From assembly GCF_020382885.2 (NCBI RefSeq), contig NC_058507.1, positions 201,001-265,000 on the forward strand: a DNA stretch of 64,000 nucleotides. The letters run 5' to 3'. The notes beneath the pieces are model-generated. The model was not told where the DNA came from. It worked only from the letters and a program-made list of their open reading frames with translations, and ran no database searches. Below, in pieces: positions 1 through 12,307 of the stretch (positions are counted from its first letter, which is position 1; each line of letters opens with the position of its first letter). Made by a program: the position numbers and the translations under genes. The stretch is from Scatophagus argus. Taxonomy: Eukaryota > Chordata > Actinopteri > Scatophagidae.

Positions 1-250
1 TGCTGAGTACTGCAGGACAGAATGTCTGATCAGTGGTTTTACGCCATCTTTGTTTAGTTCAAATCAAGTTAAATGACAGAAGGAGCAGCCAGCGGACAGG
101 ATGACGGCATTAAAATGTTTAAAAACCCTGTAGACAGAAACCAAATTTAGGATGGAAAGACGAGCTGAAAACAATACTTTGTATGTTTGCACGCTGTGTT
201 CACTTTTACGCCTTTGGGCAACATGGACTGGAATCAAATGAGTGATGTTG

Positions 251-291
<41 letters not shown>

Positions 292-294
292 CAG

Positions 295-1079
295 GGTTAC
301 GTGTTCAGCTCAGCCTCTCAGCTGGTTGGCCTGGAGCTCAGTGAAGAGTTTGTCAAACTGCAGAACAACATCCTGCACAAATACAAGCTGACAGACAGAA
401 TCAAGGTTGACGAGACTCACGACACACTCACACCCAGCAGTAGAATTCAGTAGAACCGCTTTTTGACAAGTTTCACCTCCTGCAGGTTCTCCAAACTGAC
501 ATTTGCCTGCAGAGCACTCTGCTGCAGAACACTGACGTTCTCATCATGAACAACGTGTTTGAGTTCTTCATGGAACCCTGTGAACAAGTCAGGTCAGGAT
601 ACACACGACGACACACGCAAATAGAGTGCTGAAGACATGACATCACTTCCTGTCTTAACTTCCTGTGTAACTCAGAATGACCTCCATTTTATCAGACAGA
701 CAGAGGAGAGATTGTGATCTCCTGAGTCTGATCAGCTGCACTACAGCAGCTGACAGCAGAAACTGAAGGCAGGAGGGTTTAACAGTGTTGGCACAGCATC
801 ACCTCATCCTGCTGGGTCTCCATCGTCTGATCTCTGACTCACTCGATTTTACTTTAAATTGTCACAAATGTCTATGAGGTTCTGAATGAGGCTTCGTGAC
901 TTCTGCAACACAGCCTTGAGGTTCTACTGTATCTTCAGCACTTTATATACAACATGACACACAGTAAGTGATGTGTGTGTGTCCAGAGCGTGGAGGTTCA
1001 TCATGGAGAACTTCAGGAAGAAAGGATCTCTGCTGGTCACCGTTCCCAGTCTGCAGGAGAGTCTAAACACACTGCAGGT

Positions 1080-1131
<52 letters not shown>

Positions 1132-1280
1132 TCTTATTAATTAACCACTTTGTTTGTGACCAGCAGGAGGCACTGCAGCCGGGCTGGGTGGAGGAACTTC
1201 CTGTCAACTATGAGGTTTACCTGGGCAGAGACACAGACCCCGATGCTCTCAGACAGATCCACCTGTACAGGGTTGTCTGA
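295..1280 (+). CDS. 3' end of a methyltransferase-like gene (partial, last four exons)
   Basis: Four in-phase exons are supported by AG/GT borders: 295-405, 486-592, 987-1077 and 1164 (or 1167)-1280, ending in TGA. They encode about 141 residues; the 5' part lies left of the window. The peptide runs GLELSEEFVKLQ, then LQTDI...DVLIMNNVFEFF, then KKGSLLVTVPSL. This resembles the middle and C-terminal strands of a class I SAM-dependent methyltransferase: an acidic residue after strand 2, a D-V-L-I-M-N-N strand 4, and a G-S-L-L-V-T strand. The fold call is my inference and no substrate can be named. The last acceptor is a tandem CAGCAG, so one Gln may be optional. The gene lies just upstream of baz1a on the same strand. 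I do not recognise a standard symbol. Confidence 0.7.
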
Positions 1281-1816
1281 CATGGACTAGTCTGGACTGG
1301 TCTGTTGTTGGTGTGAGATTATTATTTCTAGTCTAATCTGGACTGGGATTCTTGTACAGATTGCAGGTCTGGGCTGGGTTCTGGGCTGTGCATCTCTTCA
1401 TGAATCTTTCCTCTGTTCTCAGTAAAGTGATGTACTAAAACAGACTGCACATTTGAACTGAAGAAATGTCTCAGTCATTGATGCCAATGACTGATAAAGA
1501 CGTCCATCACATCTCCACTTTCTCCCACTGTACAACAGCAGAAACATTTCGGGTACGAGTGCGGCCATCTTGTTTTGGTCTGATCTCATTTGGAGCCATA
1601 CAGTTTATTCCAGGATGTCATATTTGAATGTGCTAAGCTAAATGACTCCATTCACCAGCTTAGCCACATGCTGATAGCATGATTTATTTGTCAAAAATAA
1701 ATCATTATTAAAAATGCTCTGTTCCACACCCCCCCTTTCACTGTAAACATGACAACTCTTAGCATGCTAACATTAACTTTGTCAGTGGGTTCAGTTATTT
1801 TACACAACAGCGCCCT
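1281..1816. other. 3' flank of the methyltransferase-like gene
   Basis: No coding exon is seen. An AGTAAA hexamer near 1421 is a possible weak polyadenylation signal for the upstream gene. The rest is ordinary AT-rich sequence up to the SINE fragment that begins near 1817. Confidence 0.4.
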
Positions 1817-2047
1817 CCCCATTAGCCGGCTGATGTGCCCTTGAGCAAGGCACTTAACCCCCCAATATGCTCCCCGGGCGCTTGATGCTGCCCACTGCTC
1901 CTGTGTGTGTTTCACTGCATGTAATTTGTCAGGTGTTGCATGTGTGTGTTCAACTAAGGATGGGTCAAATGCAGAAGACGAATTCAGTGTGTGTGTGTAA
2001 AAATATATATACTGTCAATAAAGTGATTCTTCTTCTTCTTCTTCTTT
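1817..2047 (+). mobile_element. 5'-truncated tRNA-derived SINE, family A, with (CTT)n tail
   Basis: This segment matches the reverse complement of 5620-5860 closely. It has the shared CCCTTGAGCAAGG core, the motif AACTAAGGATGGGTCAAATG, a tail with TCAATAAAG, then CTT repeats. The tRNA-like head present in the other copy is missing here, which fits the 5' truncation usual for SINE insertions. Confidence 0.75.
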
Positions 2048-3670
2048 GACCTGCTCAAAGCTGATTAACTGTAGTTAGTGACTGTATTAACTTAGTAACA
2101 ACTAATTTGTGTGCATGAATGACTTCATGAGTCGCAACCTCTTTTAATTTAGTTATGATGAAACTAAACTCTGACATTAGCACGAGGCTGAGTTTGAAGT
2201 GAAGAATAGCCACTGCATGATGTCTCTCTGGTCACTGAAACATGTTTTTCTCTTTTCTAAAGACACTCATGTGGACAGGTCCAAACTGGTCCAAACATAT
2301 TTGACTTTGGTTTGTTTGTAATAAAGAGCTGAGAAAGAGAAACAGACTCTGATTCCACTGAATATTGATTATTCTATCACAGGTAAAAGTCTCATATAAT
2401 GAATATAACTAAAGATTAGATAGCACAGGACAACATTTGTACTCAGTACTCTTATGTTAAATACTTTAAGTACCTTTGGTATTTTTACTCAGTTGTATCA
2501 GGACTTTTACTATGTGTGTGTCAGTTAACACACTCTCGTGACACATCCCCTCCTGCTGTCACTCACCCTGCGTCATCACTCGTCACTGCTTCCTTCCGTT
2601 CACTCTGACGTCACCACTTCGCTTCATCACCGCGGCTCGTCGTTACAGAGAGACAAAAAAAATCTTCGTTACAGAGAGACGGGTTCCAAAACAACCATTG
2701 GCTAGCGGCGAGGAGTAGCAGGATGGCAGACCAACCACCTCTCAGGAAGACAGAGAGGCCCCGCCCACTTACTCACTCCTTGTGGTGCGTTCATCGACAC
2801 ATTTGAACTCGGAAAGACATACTGACAAAAGTGCTTAATTTGAGAGCTTCAGCAACCGCTGAGGTGGTCTGAGTTCAGCGAGTGTTAAAAATTATTACTG
2901 ATATTTTATTTTAAGGTTTGGAATAAATAATCAATTAACAGAGATCCTAATAATACTAATTGATTTATTGGTAAAATATAAACTAAATAAATAGTTCTCC
3001 AGTGTGAGGCCTTTCTGTTTGGAAACAGGACATTAGCTCTTCTAACAGGATCTTTAAACGTATTTATTTCTAAACGTATTCAGTCTGCCCTGCTGTGAAA
3101 TCAATAATAAATATGAGAATAATAATATGAGAAAATGGATAAATCGTGGCACTATTAAGGTTCTCTTCCATTAGCTCTTAATTGAACCATCAGGACAACC
3201 ATTAGAGGCGCTGAAGTTTCCCAGCTTGATGTTGGTCCGTGAAGTGGATGAAAACTTGGTCAACAAGCCGCCAGTGTGAGCTGCTTTCAGCCCGGGTCGA
3301 CTTCTTCAATTTGTACCGCGGATTATCTGTTCATCGTTACACAACTCGGTAAAGGCCGTTAGAAACCAATAATTTCTGTTGTGTTCTATTGAGTGTGAGC
3401 GGAAGTAGACGGCGTGTGCTTCTAGTTCTGGAGTGAAACAGTGAGAGTTCGTGCGCTCAGACAGTGAACAGCACATTTCCATGTGGGCAGATTATCACCG
3501 AGTCTAACAAAAGACCCGCTCCGCTCCTCAGCCTTTCTGCTCGGTTTCTTCTCTTGTTTTTCAGCTCTGAACTCCGGGTTTAATCTGAGGAGGGACTTTG
3601 GTTTGTTCTGCCAGAGTTTGTGTCTCAGATTCGCTCATTCTGACTCGGTTTCCCTCCCTTTTTCCCAAAG
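2048..3670. other. Spacer and probable baz1a promoter region
   Basis: No exon is identified. A perfect CRE palindrome TGACGTCA lies at 2606-2613. A direct repeat (GTTACAGAGAGAC) occurs twice between about 2640 and 2680. The baz1a start codon is at 3698, and a pyrimidine-rich stretch ending CCCAAAG at 3670 could be the acceptor of its first coding exon, so the transcription start is probably within the preceding few hundred bases. No precise start site can be assigned. Confidence 0.35.
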
Positions 3671-3697
3671 TGCTGCCGGTGGAAGCGGAGCTGAGAG

Positions 3698-6284
3698 ATG
3701 CCGCTTCTCCACAGAAAAGCCTTCATCCGACAGAAACCTCCGGCAGACCTGCGGCCAGACGAGGAGGTCTTCCTCTGCAAGATCACACACGAAATCTTTA
3801 GAACATACGAGTAAGTACGTCAGAGCTCACCTGTCTCACCTGTAAGCCGCTTTAAATAGCCGTTGGTCCCACAGGAGTGAAGTTTGAATGATGTCCTTTC
3901 TGACAGTTGGTTGGTTGGCAAACTTCCAGACAACATGAACAAAAGCAACTTTATTCAGAACGAAAAATAAAAGTTCTATCCGCCCAGAAACAACTGAATG
4001 TCTCCGTCTACAGGTAGGAAACGGGTTCAAACAGGTAGCCGACGTTAGAAGCGCGCAGGTGTAGTGCTGGCTAAGTTAGCAGGTTAGCTAACTGAGCTAA
4101 AGAGAGTTGGCGGCTGTTAGCTGTGGAAGCTAACCGTCAGTCGGCGGGCAGCTCAGCTCGTTTTGGCCGTTAGCTGAATCAAACACGCCTGCGTGGAATT
4201 CACACCGATTCAATAAAGTTTGAACCCTGTAGAAACACCTGCTGAGGGTCGTCTACTCCCGTTTTACACGGTCCAGGTGATGTTAGACAGCTCAGAGTCT
4301 GCTGTGTCCACAAGAGGAAACTCATAAATGTGTGATCATCAACTGCTGAACTTACTGTAGCCTGAAATAAATCAATTTTTCCCGAAGAAACTCCACAAAG
4401 TTACCCAGAGTGTCCTGAAATAAGAAGTTTTATTTTGTGATTATTTATTGATTTGTCCGCTGTTCAGTGAACATTAATTGTTTTCGGCTCTGACAAAGTT
4501 CAGAAATTACTGAAAGACTGAAAATCGCTGAGTTTTTCTGTGACGATAAAGGAAGGTTTTCTGTTGTTTATTGAAAATGTGAAATGATCTCCAGTCATAG
4601 TTTTGTGTATGGTGAGGAGGAGGCAGGTTTGTCAGTGTTTGGAGAAGATGGATGAGCTATGATCTCAGTTCTCTGTTGTCTGACAGGAGGTATCACTCCC
4701 CTCACCACTCCCTGTCCTCTCTCCTCAGTGAGTTTTTTGAGAGGACCATCCTGTGTAACAGTTTGGTATGGAGCTGTGCGTTGACGGGCCGAGCTGGCCT
4801 CACCTACCTGGAAGCGGTAGAGAGTGAGCGGCGGGCGAAGCAGAGTCTCCAGACCTTTCCTCCGTCTTTGGTGGTCCCTCTGCTCCACCTGGCCGCTCTG
4901 AGCCACCGCTGCAGACTGTCTGAGCTCTGCGAGGATGTCTACGTCTTCATCAAAGACCGGTTCTTCCCTAGAGAGACAGTGGATGTCACAGGACGCAACG
5001 GAGCCAGGTACTCGGGGGGGGGGGGGGGGTTAGGCACTGAGAGATAATGACCACTACGGTATTCAACATTACGCCACAGTAGAGATTTATTTTGTAAATC
5101 TGCAGATTTTTTGCAGCTGTCTGAGAGCCAGAAAGTGTTCAATTTGAGAACCAGCCACACTCACTAATACCTGTCAGAGGAGAAAATCTCTGGTTCATCT
5201 CTGACAGAAAAACATTTTAGCAGAACTTCATCACATCACAGCTGACTGTCATCCACACCTAACGATGCTCTGCAGGAAGTAAAGTCAAAAAGAAAAATGT
5301 GTCGACTCTCTTCTGTCTGCATGTTGAACTGTAGCTGTTGGATGAGGAAGTGAAAGACAGTTTGATAACAAGTTCAACATCTTGTGTGTGTGTGTGCGAT
5401 CGTAGACATGTGTGTGAGATCCTGCAGGTTCACTCTCCTCATTCCAGCGCTAATGGAGAGCCGGCTGCTAACGGCCACACCAAACCAACTGACGGCGATG
5501 CCATCGTCATCAGTGACAGCGACGATGAAAGCGGAGCCTTCCAGAGTCCCACAGCACAGATCAACAGGTCAGTAGGTCAGAGGTCACCTGGTGGTCCTGA
5601 TGTTGAATGAGCAGGTCAGAGAAGAAGAAGAAGAAGAAGAAGAATCAGCTTTATTGACAGTATATATATTCTTACATACACACACTGAATTCGTCTTCTG
5701 CATTTGACCCATCCTTAGTTGAACACACACATGCAACACCCAGCAAATTACATGCAGTGAAACACACACAGGAGCAGTGGGCAGCATCAAGCGCCCGGGG
5801 AGCATATTGGGGGGTTAAGTGCCTTGCTCAAGGGCATATCAGCTAATGGAGGTTGGGAGCATTTGTCGCATTAATCTCTCCAACACACTCAAATTTTTCC
5901 TGCCCATCCGGTGGGGGAATCGAACCAGCAATCACAAGCCGCTTCTCCAATCTCTAGGCCACAGCTGCCCCCAGAGGTCAAACCTGCAGTGTTACTGATG
6001 TCCACATGACTGTGATGTGTCCGTTTGTTCAGCCTCTCTGAATGAGCCTTAAATTTAAACTGCTGACTTTCCTACCTCAGCATTTGTTTCCAGGTGTTGT
6101 GAACACCTGCTGTATGAAGTAGTCATATAAAGTCTCCAGGGAGCACTGTGTGATGTCTGAAAAATGTTCTCAAGTGACCTTGAGACAGGCAGCAGGTTTT
6201 GGTGAAGAAGAACGACATCATGTGGTGCAAGAAGAGGACAGATACCTGACTGAAGTGCTGATGATCTGTGGAGTTCTGTATTAA

Positions 6285-6316
<32 letters not shown>

Positions 6317-9300
6317 CGTGCCAGCAGGAAGAAGAAGCCTCTGAGTCCGTCAGTGTTTAAATACACAGTTAGGATCATGAATGATAAACACAGTGAGCCG
6401 TTCACTGTGAAAGCCAATCAGATCAGGTGAGAGGGTTCACTTGCTGATACTGTGACCTCATCACAATCAGGTGTGTGAGGGGTTACAGTCGATAATGTGA
6501 ACTGTTGTTTGTTCAGTCGTAGGAAGACCACGGTGTCCAGAGAGAGACTTAAGCTGCTCTTTAAGCAGCACTGTGAACCTCAGAATGGGACCATCGCACT
6601 TAAGGTGACAGCAGCGTTACAACAAAATATGTAAAATATCCACGTTAAAGAAAACTTGCTCATTTTCTGGTTAATTTTTCTTTCAGGTGTCTACTACAAC
6701 AGATTTACATGTTCAGAAAATGCAGTATTTTTCTCATACTGTCCACTGCAGCAGCACCGTATTGATTGAGTGTGGCTTATTCCTCCTCAAGGCCGCACAC
6801 TCATAGTATATTGATGATTGCTTTCTGTCTCTCAGTCCTCTACAGTGATGAGGTACCAGCTGTCTGACCAAACCTTCTCTCAGTTCTTCCCTGATGAGCC
6901 CCCCCTGTTCCCATTCAGCCCCCCCTCTAAAGGTGGAGGGCGTGGCTCACCTGGCCAGGTGAGTGATGGCTGCTTATCGTGTTTAGATGATTTTGGATGA
7001 TTTTTCTCTACACGCTATACAAGCATCTCCTGTGTAACTTTTATTTATTTGGTTTTTTTGATGTTATTGATTAATAATATTTCTGATCAGTATTCAAAGT
7101 GTGTGGTGTGTTTCCAGACGGGTTCATCACTGCTGAAGGTGGCTGAGAAGTTAAAACTGCAACAGCAGAAGGAGGAGATGGCAGCCGCCGCTCAGGACAA
7201 AGCTCGGCTGAAGAAGGAAAAGGAGGATGCGCAGGAGGCCAAGAGGAGGGAGAGGGAGGACAAAGAGAGGCTAAAGGAGGAGCAGAGGAAGAGGTTTGAG
7301 GAGGAGAAACAGAGGAGGAGGGAGGAAAAGGAGCGCAGGAAGCTTGAGAAGGAGAAGGTGACTCTGATCAGGAGTTTTATAGTATTCTAGTTCTAAAATC
7401 AAAATGTAATAAAAGTAAATAAATTGTTTTGACCATCTGAGAGTGGAGACGTTTTTAACTGAATTCACAGGAACGAGAAAAGCTGAAAGAGGAGAAGAAG
7501 AAATATGCTGAACGGCTGAAACTGTGGAACAAACCCAGAGAGGACATGGAGTGTGAAGACCTGAAGGTCAGTGAACGCACCACACAACTGTTCTCTGATC
7601 CTGCGTCTGTTTTATTTGGTGACTTTGTGCCTTTCATTTGGTTTCTGTCCTTCCATTTTGTTCTAATAAAGGTTCACTTGAACCAGACTATGCAGTAGAT
7701 CACAGATCCTAATTGTTAATATAGTTAGCCTACTGCCTATCGCTGTACACTCCATATTGTCCATTGCACTAGTGATTTATAGTTAATATAACATCTGTAA
7801 ATATCATTTGTAAATTGTGTTATAGTTTCCGCCTACACTGGATGCACATTAAAGCACATATCCATCTGTATAGTATGATCATAGTACTTAGAATCTCTGT
7901 ATATTATGACAACTACCTGTATATCATGTTTATATTATATCTGTAGCATAACCACCTGTACACACCCTGTACATACTGTATTATTGTACACCTGGCACTT
8001 ACTGCTTATTGCACTTCTGGTTAGATGCCAAACTGCGTTTCGTTGCATTGTACTTGTACATGTGTAATGACAATAAAGTTGAATCTAATCTAATCTAATC
8101 ATCTTCAGTTGTTCTCCTCTGAACCAGGACCTGTGCTTTCGTATGTTTGTTCTTCCAGGAGCTTCCCAGTCCGGTTCCGGTGAGGACTCGGCTTCCAGCT
8201 GAGCTCTTTGGAGAAGCTCTGATGGTTCTGGAGTTCCTACGGGCCTTCGGCGAGGTCTTCGACCTGAAGGACGAGTTCCCTGATGGAGTCTCTCTGGGTC
8301 AGAACAAAGTTTTCTAACCAGAACTAGACAAGGACCCTGAGGATCCTTACTAGCTTCTGTTCCCAGTCTGGTTCACTCTGGTACTGTTGGACTGGTCCTG
8401 TACCAGTATGGGATAGGTCTAGTCCAGGTCCTGCAGGATAAGTGGATTCTGACAAGAGTTCTTGAGGTTCTAGTGATTAAACAAAGACCTGGGAAGTTTT
8501 CTTAGCTTTTATTTAACAAATGGTTTAGAGTTTTGATTAAAATGTAAGTTCCAAAAGGTTCTAGCATTCTTCAGAAGTTTCTAGAAGCCACTGCCCAGGG
8601 TCCAAAATGAACCAATCCATCCATCCATCCATCTTCTTCCGCTTCATCCGGGACCGGGTCGCGGGGGCAGCAGCTTGAGCAGGGATACCCAGACTTCCCT
8701 CTCCCCAGACACTTTCGCCCGGGTCTTGTGGGCAGACCCCAAGGCGTTCCCAGGCCAGCCGAGTGACATAGTCCCTCCAGCGTGTCCTGGGTCTTCCTCG
8801 GGGCCTCCTCCCAGTGGGGCGTGCCCGGATCACCTCCCCAGGAAGACGTCCAGGGGGCATCCGAAACAAATGCCCGAGCCACCTCAACTGGCTCCTTTCG
8901 ATGTGGAGGAGCAGCGGCTCTACTCTACACGGGTGACAGAGCTGATTCTCATCCCAGCTGCTTCGCACTCGGCTGCAAACCTCCCCAGCGCATGCTGAAG
9001 GTCTTGGCCTGAAGAAGCCAACAGGACAACATCATCTGCAAAAAGCAGAGAAGAAATCCTGTGGTTCCCAAACCAGACGCCCTCTGGGCCCTGGCTGCGC
9101 CTAGAAATCCTGTCCATAAAAATAATGAACAGGACAAATCCTTACTTTTAAAACGCTGGAACCAACAAATGACTGAAACTATTTATCAATTATCAAAATA
9201 GTTTGCAGATCAATTTTCTTTTCAATCAGCTAAACTATTAATAGACAAATTGTTACATTATTATCAGATGTTGTGTCGGTCCTGACGTGTTTGGTCTTTC

Positions 9301-12269
9301 CACAGAGGTTCTCGAGGAGGCTCTGGTGGGTTCTGACCCTGAAGGTCCTCTGTGTGAGCTGCTGTTCTTCTTCTTGTCAGCCATCTTTCAGGCTCTGGAC
9401 GAGGAGCAGGAGGACGTGGCTAAAGAACAGGCTGAAGGTCAGACACACACACACACACACACACTTACACTTCCAGATGTGAGCTGCTGTCATCTGACAC
9501 AAACACTGTGTGTGTGTGTATGTGTGTGTGTGTGCGCAATGATGTGCAGACTTGTCAGAGGCCCTTGACGACGACTCTGATGCCACTGAGTCTGCTCTCA
9601 GCGCCGTCGCATCGTTGGCTGCCGCCTGGCCTCAGTTGCATCAGGGCTGCAGTCTGAAACAGTTGGACCTGGACAGCTGTACGCTGTCAGAAATCCTGCG
9701 GCTGCACATCCTGGCATCTGGCGCAGACTGTTACCATGGCAACGCCAAGTTCCGTTACCAGAAGCAGGGCGGGTTCACGCTGATGGATGACCCGTGTGTT
9801 GAGCTGCGATTGGCTGAGCCAGCGCTCCTGAAGAAACTGTCAATCACAGCGGTTTATGATCTGACACCAGGTCGGCACCCAACCGGTCAGACAACAGTGA
9901 TTGATTTAGATTTAGTTGTTGATCGGTATTGATAAGTGATTGATGTATGTTGTAGGAGACAAGCTGAGGATCCTGCAGGCTCTGGTCGGGAAGCTGCTGA
10001 CGTTGGCGTCCAGCAGAGATCTAATTGAAGACTGTGTCGAGGATCAGAGAGCCGCCAGACAGGAACTGAGGGAGATCAGAGCTGAACAACACCGCCGTGA
10101 GAGAGAGGAGGCAGCGCACAGGTATACACGCACATGGTGTACACACACAGACATATGCAGGGTATACACCACATATGTCAAACTGGTCCACAGGAGGGCC
10201 GGTGTGGCTGCAGGTTTTTGTGCCAACCAACCAAGAGCACACCGTTTGACCAATCAACTGTCTGAAGACGGAGATCAGTTGATTAAATGAGTCAAGTCTG
10301 GTGTGCTGCTACTTGGTTGGAAAGAAAACCTGCAGCCACACCGGCCCTCCTGTGGACCAGTTTGACATGCCTGGTATACACTCACAACTACATACACAGG
10401 TATTTACAGGTTTATCATCACTTGTTTGAGGAAAACAAATGAGGAAGAATCAACCATTTTCAATAGTTGGAACCAGAATCCTGACTGCTCTTTGTCCTCT
10501 GCTCTTCTTCAGGGTGCGTCTGCGTAAAGAGGAGAAGCTGAGGGAGCAGGAGCAGAGGCGGAAGGAGAAGGAGGAGAAGCTGCGGGAGCAGGAGGAGAGA
10601 CTGATGGAGGGACCCCAAACAAACAGGTAGAGGAGAAACACCAGCACATTCAAACGTGGAACCTGACTCATTAAGTCTGTGTTCACACTTCAGATGAAAA
10701 GTGCAGGTGCAAACAGCTTATACAGATTAAAAGGTTTTTCAAAATATGTAGATTGTGTTAACTCAGCTGAAGTGTCAGAACAAATGTTAAAGTTGTCTGA
10801 AATTTCTCTCTCAGATTTAAGCGTTGTTGAAGGATCACGTGGTTTGTTGTCACTGAAAAGTACTGAAGTGTGAATTGATGAGTGAGATATGAAATTTGAG
10901 GGATTTAAAAAGGTCTGCAAACTATAAGCACCTGAAGTGTCAGTGACAGCAGCTTTACATCAAAGACTAAGAATTTGCTCGCTGAAAGCAGTGGAAATGT
11001 CAGATAAAGCATAACGTTCTTGTGGTTCGGCTTGTGTTAATATCCATCCTTTAATCAATAACAAATCACTGTCAGAAGGAGAGTGTGTGAGTGAGGATGT
11101 TAACATTTTGTTTCTGTCTGCAGTGAAACTTCTGGAGAACAAAACTTTGTGGAAGATGAAGAACTAAACTCTCCATCTGGAAAGAAGAAAATGAAAGGTA
11201 AAAATAACAAAACAAATTCAGTAAAGTGTTGTCGTTCATTTCTCCTTTCTACTGAGTCATGAGTGTGTCCCGTCTCCCCCAGCGAAACTCCAGAAAGACA
11301 AGCAGAAACCGATGAGCTCCGACCCCAAAACCCCGTCCGGCCCCCCCAGCAGCCTGAGTGCAGAGGAGCTGGAGAAGGAGCAGGAGAAGGTTAGAAACAC
11401 ACCGAAGACACACGGGATCATTTATTCACTCAGTGAATAATTGCCCCTGTGTGACCTTATTGTCCCATCACTGGTGGGACAAAAGTCCAAACCGTTGGGT
11501 AAGCTTCCGCTTGTTCAGGTAGGACAATGAATGTTGGTTCAGAGAAACTGCACAACGTCCCAACTGATGGCACTGGTCACTCCTGCGAGTCAGACTTGAA
11601 GATCGTCTCCATATGAATGAGCCGAATGAGAGCAGAAGCTCAAGACGACGGAAACAGATTTGATGTGTGTGAGTGTTGTCTGAGTGTTGTGTCTGTCCCG
11701 CCTCGCAGGTTCGAGAGCTTCAGGAGCGTATTCAGAAAGCGGCGGCCTGCACTTGCCTGCCTGCTCTTGGCAGAGACCGGCTGTACCGCCGGTACTGGAT
11801 CTTCCCCTCAGCTTCCACTCTGTTTGTAGAGGATGACTGCTTTGGCCTGACAGAGGACATGCTGCACCCGTGTCCAAAACCTGCACATGATCTTACAACT
11901 AAGATGGAAGAGGAGGAGGGCATTAAGGAGGAGCCCGCAGAGGGAAGGTAGGAGGCTCGTCCTCATTCTGGTCCTGTGTGTTGACATGAGGAGTTCTGAG
12001 AAATTTCTGATGTTGCTAAAACCTTCCCTCTGTTCAGTGCTGGCTCAAACCCTGCCCCTGTCCACGCCTGTGGGCCGCCTGTCAAACGTCCCAACCAATG
12101 GTCCTTCTACAGCTCAATAGAGGAGGTGGATCAGCTGATCGAGGCTCTGAACCCTCGAGGTCACCGAGAGAGCAGCCTGAAGGAGGCGCTGCTGCAGGAG
12201 AGAGACAGATTGCAACATCTGCTGCAGAACTGTGACAGGAACAAATACAGTCACACAGGTATGAACAGA

Positions 12270-12307
<38 letters not shown>

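Noticed and set aside
240-295. Open frames encoding (CV)n or (TH)n at this and many other (CA)n/(TG)n sites
   Set aside because: These are translations of dinucleotide repeats without coding context.
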